A DNA stretch of 64,000 nt from Dorea sp. AM10-31 (GTDB taxonomy: Bacteria; Bacillota; Clostridia; Lachnospirales; Lachnospiraceae), in contig NZ_QTUV01000002.1 in assembly GCF_003435815.1 (NCBI RefSeq), positions 310,001-374,000 of the forward strand. Direction: 5' to 3'. Each line of letters begins with the position of its first letter. The first letter of the stretch is position 1. Position numbers and translations under genes: made by a program. Shown here in pieces: positions 33,910 through 42,715 of this stretch. Under the pieces are notes generated by a model. It was not told where the DNA came from. It saw only the letters and a program-made list of their open reading frames with translations, and ran no database searches.

Positions 33910-35220
33910 CTACACCTCCTTTAAGATCGATACTGCTTTGTCGATCTCTTCTTTTGTGTTCATCTCTGTACAGCACCAGAGAATCCGCTTGTCATCCAGT
34001 GGATATCCACCAAGGATGTCTTCGTCTTCCAGTGCCTTCAGTACTTTTTCAGAAGGTGTATCTGATACAGTTACAAATTCATGGAAGAAATTCTGTTTGT
34101 TTTCCACCTTAAATCCTGCTCCCGCAAGTTTCTCTGCCATGTAATGTGCTTTGGACATGCTCTGCTCGGCTGCTTTTGTCACACCTTCATTTCCCATGCA
34201 GGAAAGATATACACCAACAGCAAGTGCACAAAGTGCCTGGTTTGAACAGATGTTGCTGGATGCTTTCTCACGTCGGATATGCTGCTCTCTTGCCTGTAAT
34301 GTCAGAACATAGCCTTTCTTTCCATTGTGATCTTCTGTCTCTCCGACAACTCGTCCAGGAAGCTTTCTCATCATACTTTCCACGCATGTCATGAAGCCGA
34401 GATATGGTCCGCCAAATGCAATTGGAAGTCCGAGTGGCTGTCCGTCGCCAACTGCAACATCTGCGCCATACTCTCTTGGTGTCTTCAGTGCTCCAAGAGA
34501 AATCGGATTCACACTCATAACGTATTTAGCGCCTGCCTCGTGTGCCACTTCGCCGATTGTCTGTGCATCTTCCAAACTTCCATAATAATTTGGATGCTGG
34601 ATCAGCACACATGCTACCTGTTTATCAATATGTTCTTTCAGATAATCAATATCTGTCACTCCGTCTTTTTCCGGAATTACTTTGATTTCTAATTCGTTAC
34701 CGAAGCAATATGTTTTAATAACTTCTAACACACTTGGCATTACTGTTGCTGAAACAAATGCTTTCTTACGTTTTCTGTCAGCACACATTGCAACCGCCTC
34801 TGCTGCTGCCGTAGCTCCGTCATAAACAGATGCATTGGATACATCCATTCCTGTAAGATCTGCCATCATTGTCTGATACTCAAAAATGGATTGCAGAATT
34901 CCCTGACTGATTTCTGCCTGATACGGTGTATATGCAGTCTGTAAATTTTCTTTTGAAATGACATTGTTTACCATAGCCGGAATATAGTGTCTGTATGCGC
35001 CTGCACCACGGAAAATTGTCGGAAATACTTTATTTTTCTTTGCGATTTCTTTCATCTTTTTCAGAACTTCCATCTCTGACATTCCTTCCGGAATATCTAA
35101 GCCGCCCTGGATCTTAACCTGCTCCGGGATGTGGCGGAATAAATCATCGATGCTCTCATATCCGATTTCATTCAGCATCGCTTTTCGCTCATCTAATGTG
35201 TTTGGAACATAACTACCCAT
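33910..35220 (-). CDS. gcvPA: Glycine dehydrogenase (decarboxylating) subunit 1
   Basis: 436 residues, the partner subunit of GcvPB. It begins MGSYVPNTLDERKAMLNEIG; PTIFRGAGAYRHYIPA and TPYQAEISQGILQSIFEYQT are family signatures. It lacks the PLP Lys, as expected. It follows gcvH by 37 bases. Confidence 0.98.
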   Translation of the reverse strand: MGSYVPNTLDERKAMLNEIGYESIDDLFRHIPEQVKIQGGLDIPEGMSEMEVLKKMKEIAKKNKVFPTIFRGAGAYRHYIPAMVNNVISKENLQTAYTPYQAEISQGILQSIFEYQTMMADLTGMDVSNASVYDGATAAAEAVAMCADRKRKKAFVSATVMPSVLEVIKTYCFGNELEIKVIPEKDGVTDIDYLKEHIDKQVACVLIQHPNYYGSLEDAQTIGEVAHEAGAKYVMSVNPISLGALKTPREYGADVAVGDGQPLGLPIAFGGPYLGFMTCVESMMRKLPGRVVGETEDHNGKKGYVLTLQAREQHIRREKASSNICSNQALCALAVGVYLSCMGNEGVTKAAEQSMSKAHYMAEKLAGAGFKVENKQNFFHEFVTVSDTPSEKVLKALEDEDILGGYPLDDKRILWCCTEMNTKEEIDKAVSILKEV

Positions 35221-35257
35221 GTTCTTTATCCACCGCCTTTCTTCACATTCTTATGTA

Positions 35258-35638
35258 TTAAGCCTCTTCGCTTTCTACAAATGCTTTGTATGCGTCAGCA
35301 TCTAACAGTTCTTCTGTCTCTTTTACTTCACCAACTTTTACAAACCATGCATCATAAGGTGCTTCGTTGATAGATTCCGGAGCATCTAACAGTTCTTCGT
35401 TGATCTCTGTTACAACACCTGAAACCGGTGAGAATACATCAGATACTGCTTTTACAGACTCAACATCTGCGAATGCTTCTCCGACTGTTACTTCATCTCC
35501 AACTTCCGGAAGGTTTATAAATACAAGATCTCCTAATTCAGACTGTGCATAATCTGTTAATCCGATCACGCTTACGTCTCCATCCTCTTTTATCCACTCG
35601 TGTGATTTTGAATACTTTAATTCTGCTCTTAATTCCAT
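35258..35638 (-). CDS. gcvH: Glycine cleavage H-protein
   Basis: 126-residue lipoyl carrier. The lipoylated Lys is in [17 protein letters not shown] and the fold ends in [30 protein letters not shown] precedes the ATG. It shuttles intermediates between P, T and L proteins encoded around it. Confidence 0.98.
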   Translation of the reverse strand: MELRAELKYSKSHEWIKEDGDVSVIGLTDYAQSELGDLVFINLPEVGDEVTVGEAFADVESVKAVSDVFSPVSGVVTEINEELLDAPESINEAPYDAWFVKVGEVKETEELLDADAYKAFVESEEA

Positions 35639-35725
35639 TGTTTTAATCTCCTTTTCTTTTATGATATAATATGCCCCTGTTTGTGATACCCTCGGTTTCA
35701 GACCTTTTCCCTGGCATCCTTATAT

Positions 35726-36814
35726 TTATTTTGCTCTCTTATAGAACGGAAGTGCTACAACTTGTACATCAATCATACGTCCTCTGACATCCACCTGTAA
35801 TTTTGTTCCGACATCTGTATAGTCAGTTTCCAGTAATGCCATTCCGACAGCCTTGTCAATGAAAGGACCTTTTGTACCGGATGTTGTATGTCCGATCACT
35901 TTGCCGTCTGCATATACATCCTGATGTTCACGGATGATTCCTCTTCCAATAACTTCCAGGCCTACTCTCTTTCTCGTTAGTTCTGCATGTTCTTCCAGAG
36001 CTTTCTTACCGATGAAGTCATCTTTTTTCATCTTCACTGCGAATCCAAGTCCTGTCTCCAGCGGTGAAACATCATCATCCATCTCGTGACCGTAAAGTGG
36101 CATTGCTGCTTCCATACGAAGTGTATCTCTTGCTCCAAGACCACACGGGATAAGTCCTTCTTCTTTTCCATTTTCAAGAAGTGTATCCCACATCTTCTCT
36201 GCATACTCGCTTGGCAGATATAATTCTACTCCATCCTCACCTGTGTATCCTGTCTTGGAAATGATACATGGGATTCCGGCTACTTCTGTGTCGAATACTG
36301 CATGGTAGTATTTCTGAGGAATGTTCTCTTCTGCTGTCAGCTTTCTTAAGATATCCATTGCTTTTGGTCCCTGCAGTGCAAGCTGTGCATACTGAGCAGA
36401 TACGTCTGTAAATTTGACTTCTCCAAACTGATGATTTAACATCCACTGATAATCTTTATCTTTGTTTGCTGCATTGACAACAATAAAGTAATGATCATCG
36501 GAATGTTTGTAAACAATCAGATCGTCTACTGTTCCGCCATGTTCATTACACATCGGACTGTATCTTGCCTGTCCATCCACCATATTGTCAAAGTTATTCG
36601 TCAGTATCATCTGGATATTTGCAAGTGCATCCTTTCCTTCGCATAAAACTTCTCCCATATGAGATACATCAAATAGTCCTGCCTGAGTACGAACAGCCAT
36701 ATGTTCTTTGATTACACCTGCTTCATACTGTACCGGAAGAAGGTAACCTCCAAATGGTACGATCTTACCTCCTGCCTTCACATGTGCATCATAGAGTGGC
36801 GTTTTTAATTCCAT
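35726..36814 (-). CDS. gcvT: Aminomethyltransferase (glycine cleavage T-protein)
   Basis: 362 residues. Transfers the methylene group from aminomethyl-lipoyl-GcvH to THF, releasing ammonia. GGYLLPVQYEAGVIKEH, LFDVSHMGEV (catalytic Asp), SKTGYTGEDGVELY and GLGARDTLRMEAAMPLYGHE are present. AAGGAGGA precedes the ATG. First gene of the operon, downstream of the glycine riboswitch. Confidence 0.98.
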   Translation of the reverse strand: MELKTPLYDAHVKAGGKIVPFGGYLLPVQYEAGVIKEHMAVRTQAGLFDVSHMGEVLCEGKDALANIQMILTNNFDNMVDGQARYSPMCNEHGGTVDDLIVYKHSDDHYFIVVNAANKDKDYQWMLNHQFGEVKFTDVSAQYAQLALQGPKAMDILRKLTAEENIPQKYYHAVFDTEVAGIPCIISKTGYTGEDGVELYLPSEYAEKMWDTLLENGKEEGLIPCGLGARDTLRMEAAMPLYGHEMDDDVSPLETGLGFAVKMKKDDFIGKKALEEHAELTRKRVGLEVIGRGIIREHQDVYADGKVIGHTTSGTKGPFIDKAVGMALLETDYTDVGTKLQVDVRGRMIDVQVVALPFYKRAK

Positions 36815-36837
36815 GATAAAAATCCTCCTTTTTTCTC

Positions 36838-37075
36838 ATCATGAACTGCTCTGTCAGCGGGTCTTGTTCCGTTAAAAGTTTGTCGGAGCAAAAAAATAAG
36901 AGACATATCCTATTTCAGGACTTTCTGCCTCCCTGTCTGCTTTCTTTCAGAGCTTCGTCCGAACCCAATTCTTCTGCCTGAGAGTTTCGAATTACTTCTT
37001 GCCCCTTCGGCGCTATTGCTTATTGCTAATAACCTCTCTTAGGTTCATCACCCGATCACTTTTCTTTTATTTTGA
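36838..37075 (-). ncRNA. Glycine riboswitch, single aptamer, with expression platform
   Basis: On the minus strand GAACC (37042-37046) pairs with GGGTTC (36961-36966) as P1 and encloses the glycine aptamer consensus: AGAGAG, then GCGCCGAAGGGGCAAG, then AACTCTCAGGCAGAAG. Only one complete aptamer is seen instead of the common tandem. Downstream (36885-36942) AGACA...TGTCT encloses TCCTGAAATAGGA and is followed by a run of seven T: probable terminator. Gene order makes glycine the logical ligand, activating gcv. Confidence 0.88.
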
Positions 37076-37111
37076 CAGGCTTATTGTAACAGCCCTTAAA
37101 TTATCTGTCAA
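37072..37111 (-). promoter_or_regulatory. gcv operon promoter within an inverted repeat
   Basis: TTGACA (37106-37111) and TACAAT (37083-37088), 17-base spacer. TTGACAG (37105-37111) and CTGTCAA (37072-37078, minus) form an inverted repeat that spans the core promoter. Confidence 0.8.
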
Positions 37112-37183
37112 TAATTGTTTATTTTTTAACTTTTCTGTTATTTATAGGCAATTGCAACAGTCATTATAGTTATTATCTATAAA

Positions 37184-37230
37184 AAAGAAAGATACATTTT
37201 CACTTTTTTGTAGAAAATGTATCTTTCTTT
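37184..37230 (-). terminator. Terminator after alaS, bidirectional
   Basis: 18-base perfect arms at 37184-37201 and 37213-37230 (AAAGAAAGATACATTTTC against its complement) with an 11-base loop and A/T runs at both ends. It separates alaS from the gcv promoter. Confidence 0.9.
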
Positions 37231-37288
37231 ATTTTCATTGTATTTTATTGTACTATTATCTGCGTATTTTCATACTTCTAAAGTGCAC

Positions 37289-39928
37289 TTATGCAAGCTG
37301 TTCAGCCAGTACTTCTTTCGCTTTTGTGAGTGCATCATTCATGCCTTCCGGCTTCTTGCCCCCAGCTTGGGCCATATTCGGGCGGCCACCACCACCACCG
37401 CCAACGCATGATGCACAAGCCTTGATCAGATTACCTGCATGTGCGCCTTTATCAATTGCTCCTTTGGTAGCCATAGCCATCAGGCTGACTTTACCATCTG
37501 TAGCCGATACAAGCACAACAACACCTTCGCCAAGCTTGTCTTTTAACTGGTCACCAAGATCACGGAGTCCGTTCATATCCACGCCTTCTACCTTTGCGGC
37601 GAGCAGTTTCACACCGACAACCTCTGTCACCTGATTCATCACATCACCTATAGCATCTTTGGCAAGCTTGCCCTTCAGGCTCTCCACTTCGCTCTTTAAT
37701 GCCTTATTCTCAGCCTGCAGATGACTGATCTTCTCTTCCATATTATCCGGAGTTGTCTTCAACATCTTCGCAGCTTCGTGAAGCTTCTGCTCCTGTTCCT
37801 CGTAATAATCCATCAGTCCTTTGGAAGTCAGTGCTTCAATACGGCGCACACCGGCTGCGACACCGGACTCGGAAAGGATCTTAAATGCCATGATATCACC
37901 GGTATTTGCCACATGTGTACCACCACAGAACTCAATAGAGAAATCTCCCATGCTGACAACACGTACAATATCTCCGTATTTTTCACCAAACAGAGCCGCT
38001 GCTCCTGTCTTTTTTGCTTCCTCGATCGGCATGTTGCGCACAACAACCGGAAGATGATTACGAATTTCTCTGTTGACGATTGCCTCTACTTCTTTGAGCT
38101 GTTCTTCTGTCATAGCAGAAAAATGCGTAAAGTCAAACCGAAGTCTGTTCGCATTGTTCAGAGATCCAGCCTGTTCTACATGTGTTCCAAGCACCATGCG
38201 GAGTGCTTTCTGTAACAGATGTGTTGCACTGTGGTTATTTGCAGCAAGTGCACGGTTCTCACGATCAACTTCCAGTGTCACTTTATCACCGATTTTGATC
38301 ATGCCTTTTGTCACATGACCGACATGTCCGAATTTTCCACCGAGAAGTTTTACAACATCTTCTACTACAAATTCACCGTCTGCACTGCGGATCACACCTT
38401 TATCAGCTTCCTGTCCACCGCTTGTTGCGTAGAACGGAGTCTTCGCTACAATGACCGTTCCCTTTTCTCCGTCAGAGAGTGCATCTACAATCTCTTCTTC
38501 ACTTGTAAGTGCTGTAACTTCTGACTCTGCTTCCATATTGTCATATCCGACAAATTCTGTTGTCAGTTCCGGATCAAGCGCATCATAAACGCTTGCGTCT
38601 GTACCACTGTAACTGTGTGTTCCAAAAGTTCCTTCGGACTTCGCGCGCTGTTCTTTCTGTGCTTTTTCAAAGCCTTCTTTATCATATGTCAGTCCCTTTT
38701 CCTCCAGTATCTCACTTGTCAGATCCACCGGGAATCCATAAGTATCATAAAGCTTGAATGCATTCTCTCCGGAAAGTACGGTTGTACCTTCTGCTTTCAT
38801 ATCTGCTTCCATGTCAGCAAGAATAGACAGTCCCTGATCGATCGTCTTGTTAAACTGCGCTTCTTCTTTTGCAATGACATTGAAAATAAAGTCTTTTTTC
38901 TCTTCCAGTTCCGGATATCCATCCTTGGAACCATCGATAACAGTCTGTGCCAGTTCTACGAGGAATGCTCTCTCAATGCCAAGCAGTCGTCCATGACGGC
39001 AGGCACGACGCAACAGACGCCGCAGCACATAACCTCTTCCACTGTTGGACGGCATAATTCCGTCAGAGATCATAAACGTGACAGAACGGATATGATCCGT
39101 GATAACACGGAGAGAAACATCTGTCTCATCGCTTGTTCCATAAGATACACCTGTAATGCGGCATACATGGTCGCGCAGTGCTTTCATTGTATCGATATCA
39201 AACATAGAATCTACATCCTGCACAATACATGCAAGACGCTCCAGTCCCATACCGGTATCAATATTCTTCTGTTCAAGTTCTGTGTAGTTGTTGTGTCCGT
39301 CATTGTCAAACTGTGTAAATACGTTATTCCAGATTTCCATGTACCGATCACATTCACATCCTACTGTACAATCCGGACGTCCGCAACCATATTTCTCACC
39401 GCGGTCGTAATATACTTCTGAACATGGACCACAAGGACCTGAACCATGCTCCCAGAAGTTATCTTCCTTGCCAAACTTGAAGATTCTCTCCGGTGCAATC
39501 CCAATCTCTTCATTCCAGATCTTCCACGCTTCATCGTCCTCAAGATAAACAGATGGATACAGACGATCCAGATCAAGACCTACAACTTCTGTCAAAAACT
39601 CCCATGTCCAGTGAATTGCATCGTGTTTAAAATAATCTCCAAACGAAAAGTTACCAAGCATCTCGAAGAACGTACCGTGTCTTGCAGTCTTTCCTACATT
39701 CTCGATATCTCCTGTACGGATACACTTCTGACAGGTTGTCACTCTCTTTCTTGGTGGAATCTCCTGTCCTGTAAAATATGGTTTTAACGGCGCCATACCG
39801 GAATTGATAAGCAACAGACTCTTGTCATTGTGCGGCACCAGTGAAAAGCTTTTCATAGCCAAATGTCCTTTACTTTCAAAAAATTCAAGGAACATTCTAC
39901 GTAATTCATTTACTCCGTATTTTTGCAT
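37289..39928 (-). CDS. alaS: Alanyl-tRNA synthetase
   Basis: 879 residues. Class II core at the N-terminus (KSFSLVPHNDKSLLLINSGMAPL, RTGDIENVG), then the editing domain with HSATHLLQKAL and the CGGTH zinc motif, then the C-Ala domain with GGGGGGRPNMAQAGG. Start at 39928, with GGAGGAGGAAATT before it; an ATG seven codons upstream would contain that site. No T-box is present: the upstream gap is only about 90 bases. Confidence 0.98.
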   Translation of the reverse strand: MQKYGVNELRRMFLEFFESKGHLAMKSFSLVPHNDKSLLLINSGMAPLKPYFTGQEIPPRKRVTTCQKCIRTGDIENVGKTARHGTFFEMLGNFSFGDYFKHDAIHWTWEFLTEVVGLDLDRLYPSVYLEDDEAWKIWNEEIGIAPERIFKFGKEDNFWEHGSGPCGPCSEVYYDRGEKYGCGRPDCTVGCECDRYMEIWNNVFTQFDNDGHNNYTELEQKNIDTGMGLERLACIVQDVDSMFDIDTMKALRDHVCRITGVSYGTSDETDVSLRVITDHIRSVTFMISDGIMPSNSGRGYVLRRLLRRACRHGRLLGIERAFLVELAQTVIDGSKDGYPELEEKKDFIFNVIAKEEAQFNKTIDQGLSILADMEADMKAEGTTVLSGENAFKLYDTYGFPVDLTSEILEEKGLTYDKEGFEKAQKEQRAKSEGTFGTHSYSGTDASVYDALDPELTTEFVGYDNMEAESEVTALTSEEEIVDALSDGEKGTVIVAKTPFYATSGGQEADKGVIRSADGEFVVEDVVKLLGGKFGHVGHVTKGMIKIGDKVTLEVDRENRALAANNHSATHLLQKALRMVLGTHVEQAGSLNNANRLRFDFTHFSAMTEEQLKEVEAIVNREIRNHLPVVVRNMPIEEAKKTGAAALFGEKYGDIVRVVSMGDFSIEFCGGTHVANTGDIMAFKILSESGVAAGVRRIEALTSKGLMDYYEEQEQKLHEAAKMLKTTPDNMEEKISHLQAENKALKSEVESLKGKLAKDAIGDVMNQVTEVVGVKLLAAKVEGVDMNGLRDLGDQLKDKLGEGVVVLVSATDGKVSLMAMATKGAIDKGAHAGNLIKACASCVGGGGGGRPNMAQAGGKKPEGMNDALTKAKEVLAEQLA

Positions 39929-39958
39929 AATTTCCTCCTCCAAACTCACTATCTCCTA

Positions 39959-40003
39959 ATTATAATAAGATACCCGCCGTTTGTCAACGACAGGCATCTT
40001 TAC
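39959..40003 (-). promoter_or_regulatory. alaS promoter overlapping a hairpin
   Basis: TTGACA (39982-39987) and TATAAT (39959-39964) with a 17-base spacer: full consensus. The -35 is the loop of a long hairpin, GATGCCTGTCGTT / AACGGCGGGTATC (about 39970-39999), with several G-T pairs; this hairpin may end transcription of the hydrogenase-like gene. Confidence 0.8.
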
Positions 40004-40017
40004 ACATTTCTTCTTTT

Positions 40018-41529
40018 TTACTTTAATTCAATCTCTGCCAATTCTTTTGGCGGAAGTTTTTTCGTGGATGCTTTTACAAATTCTTTGATATTCTTCTGCG
40101 CTTTCGGAACCGGAATATTTGTTCCTGCACCTGCCACGCATCCTCCTGGGCATCCCATTCCTTCAATCAGGCATCCGTTCATGCGTCCTGCTTTTGCAAG
40201 AGCAAGCATCTTCTTACACTCAGCCAGTCCTTCCGCATGTTCGATATTTACTTCTACATCCGGATAATACTCATGGATACATTTCTCGATTGCCTCTGCA
40301 ACGCCTCCTGCTACTGCATACCCTCTTCCTGCTCCGGTCGCATCATGGAAAGACGATTCTGCTTCATACTGTGTCAGGTCAATATTCTTAGCATCGAACA
40401 TTGCCTGCAGTTCTTCAAATGTAATAACAAAATCCACATCACTTCGCACATCCCGGCGCATCGCTTCCAGCTTCTTTGCCGCACACGGTCCGATGAATAC
40501 CACTTTGGCATTCGGATGCTTCTGCTTGATCGTACGTGCAGTCGCAACCATCGGCGTTAACTCCTGTGATACCTGATCAATGAGGTCCGGAAAATACTTC
40601 TTAGCAAGCATCGCCCATGACGGACAGCAAGATGTAAGAAGGAACGGCAGTTCTCCTGTCACAACTTTTTCCACATAATGATGCGCCTCCGCAACTGCAC
40701 CAATATCTGCCCCAAGTGCAACTTCATAAAATTCCGAGAAACCAAGTTCCTTGAGTGCCGCTTTTAGATTTCTCGGCGTGATATTATCTCCAAACTGTCC
40801 TGCATATGCCGGAGCAATCTCGGCAACAATCTCTTCACCATCTTTCAGTGCATGCGCTAACTGGAAAATCTGCGATTTATCAGAAATCGCACCAAACGGA
40901 CAGTTTACCATACACATTCCACAGGATACGCATTTATCATTGTTAATGTAAGCTCTTCCCATAGCATCTGACTCAATTGCTCCTACACCACATGCCATTT
41001 TGCAAGGTCTTGCCTTACAGGAGATTGCGTCATACGGACAGGCGGATTTGCATTTTCCACACTTGATGCATTTTTCCTGGTCAATGTGAGATTTACCATT
41101 TACCATGGAAATCGCACTCTTCGGACAGACTTCCATACACGGATGTGCCAGACAGCCCTTACACATATTGCTCACTTCATATCCACGTTCCTCACATGCT
41201 GCACACGCTGACGGTATGACTTGCATAAGCGGCGGCTCATAGTATTTGTCCGAAATATTACTTGCCTCCACACCGGCAGTCAGATGAACCGGTTTGTTCT
41301 CCGGACGGAGTGACAATCCCATAGCAAGACGAAGACGCTCCCTGACAACTGCTCTGGCTCTGTAAATGCTGTCCCTGTAAACAGGGCTTTCTTCATTCAC
41401 CATAGCATATGGAATTGCTTCCATGTCGTCACAAAGCGTCTCATCATTTGCCTCGAAGCCAAGTCTTGCAACTTCTTCGAATACTTTCCGTCTCAAACGT
41501 TTGACTGTCGTATCTAATCCTCTGATCAT
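40018..41529 (-). CDS. [FeFe]-hydrogenase-like protein, monomeric group B type
   Basis: 503 residues. Two 4Fe-4S ferredoxin clusters (CIKCGKCKSACP about 154-165, CVSCGMCMVNCP about 200-211) plus additional Cys in the N-terminal part (SACAACE, MCKGCLAHPCMEVCP). The H-cluster domain has TSCCPSW (299-305), GPCAAKKLE (348-356) and EGMGCPGGCVAGAG (456-469). The canonical L2 Met of MPC is Gly. This pattern fits the poorly understood group B enzymes rather than energy-conserving HydABC. It has its own strong promoter. Whether it makes H2 or has another role is open. Confidence 0.88.
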   Translation of the reverse strand: MIRGLDTTVKRLRRKVFEEVARLGFEANDETLCDDMEAIPYAMVNEESPVYRDSIYRARAVVRERLRLAMGLSLRPENKPVHLTAGVEASNISDKYYEPPLMQVIPSACAACEERGYEVSNMCKGCLAHPCMEVCPKSAISMVNGKSHIDQEKCIKCGKCKSACPYDAISCKARPCKMACGVGAIESDAMGRAYINNDKCVSCGMCMVNCPFGAISDKSQIFQLAHALKDGEEIVAEIAPAYAGQFGDNITPRNLKAALKELGFSEFYEVALGADIGAVAEAHHYVEKVVTGELPFLLTSCCPSWAMLAKKYFPDLIDQVSQELTPMVATARTIKQKHPNAKVVFIGPCAAKKLEAMRRDVRSDVDFVITFEELQAMFDAKNIDLTQYEAESSFHDATGAGRGYAVAGGVAEAIEKCIHEYYPDVEVNIEHAEGLAECKKMLALAKAGRMNGCLIEGMGCPGGCVAGAGTNIPVPKAQKNIKEFVKASTKKLPPKELAEIELK

Positions 41530-41584
41530 ATTGACACATCCTCCTGATTCTCTTTCCTAATAGAATTTCTCATAAACTCCTTTA

Positions 41585-41613
41585 AGTATAAAAAATCGTT
41601 AATACAGTGTCAA
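41585..41613 (-). promoter_or_regulatory. Promoter for the hydrogenase-like gene
   Basis: TTGACA (41608-41613) and TATACT (41585-41590), exactly 17 bases apart on the minus strand; a ribosome site AGGAGGATGTG precedes the start. Confidence 0.85.
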
Positions 41614-41643
41614 TATTCCCACATGTACAGAATTAAATACAAC

Positions 41644-42651
41644 TTACAGTAATACGATATTATGCTCTTTGCATGTCTTTTTCATTTCTTCCGGCCAGAT
41701 ACTTGCCTGAACCTCTCCAACATGGGCACGATCCAGAAGCAGCATACAAAGTCTTGACTGACCGATACCTCCACCGATCGTATACGGCAATTCTCCATTT
41801 AAAAGCATCTTATGATACGGCAGTTCTTTGCGTTCCTCACATCCGGCTTTTTTTAGTTGTTCTGCAAGAGATTTCTCATCTACACGGATACCCATGCTGG
41901 AAATCTCCAGTGCACAGTTCAGATTTTCAAACCAGAATAGGATATCTCCATTTAACTGCCAGTCATCATAATCCGGTGCACGACCATCATGCGGCTCCCC
42001 GCTTGCCAGCTTGTCACCGATCTGCATAACAAATACACAACCGTATTCTTTCGTAATCAGATTTTCTCGTTCTTTTGGTGTCTTATCCGGATAACGGTCT
42101 TCCAGCTCCTGGGAAGTGATAAACGTCACTCCGTCCGGCAGATGTTTCACTGCCTGTGGATACTTATACCATACTTCATGCTCCATATGTTTGATCACTT
42201 TGAAAATTGTACGCACGGTATCTTTTAATGTCTCAACTGTACGCTCTTCTTTTGTAATTACTTTCTCCCAGTCCCACTGGTCAACATAACAGGAATGAAG
42301 ATTATCCAGTTCTTCATCGCGGCGGATTGCATTCATATTTGTATAAAGTCCTTCGCCTGGTTTGAAGCCATATTCATGAAGGGCCATACGTTTCCATTTT
42401 GCAAGAGACTGTACAACTTCTACATCTTCTCCTTTGATCCCTGCAATATCAAACTGTACCGGACGCTCCACGCCATTCAAATTGTCATTCAGTCCGCTCT
42501 TCTTTGTAACGAAAAGAGGCGCTGAAATTCTTTCCAGATTCATCTCTTTTCCAAATTCTTTCTGAAATGTGTCGCGAATGTACTTGATTGCTTCCTGCGT
42601 CTCTCTTACCGAAAGATGAGGGTCATATTTTTCAGGTAATATTAATGCCAT
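41644..42651 (-). CDS. asnA: Aspartate-ammonia ligase
   Basis: 335 residues. Makes asparagine from aspartate, ammonia and ATP; class II tRNA-synthetase-like fold. [21 protein letters not shown] at the start and [26 protein letters not shown] and [19 protein letters not shown] are family motifs. GGAGGAAGAAAC precedes the ATG. It lies 64 bases after metH with no terminator, so they may share a transcript. Confidence 0.97.
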   Translation of the reverse strand: MALILPEKYDPHLSVRETQEAIKYIRDTFQKEFGKEMNLERISAPLFVTKKSGLNDNLNGVERPVQFDIAGIKGEDVEVVQSLAKWKRMALHEYGFKPGEGLYTNMNAIRRDEELDNLHSCYVDQWDWEKVITKEERTVETLKDTVRTIFKVIKHMEHEVWYKYPQAVKHLPDGVTFITSQELEDRYPDKTPKERENLITKEYGCVFVMQIGDKLASGEPHDGRAPDYDDWQLNGDILFWFENLNCALEISSMGIRVDEKSLAEQLKKAGCEERKELPYHKMLLNGELPYTIGGGIGQSRLCMLLLDRAHVGEVQASIWPEEMKKTCKEHNIVLL

Positions 42652-42715
42652 GTTTCTTCCTCCTAGCTGTGACTTGTTTTATGTTTGCTCTATTGTTATG
42701 AATCTTCTTATCTGT

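Noticed and set aside
38615..39421. 268-codon plus-strand frame opposite alaS
   Set aside because: Antisense to the synthetase core; no ribosome site.
39950..40017. T-box leader for alaS
   Set aside because: The gap is too short and there is no AGGGTGGNACCGCG sequence.
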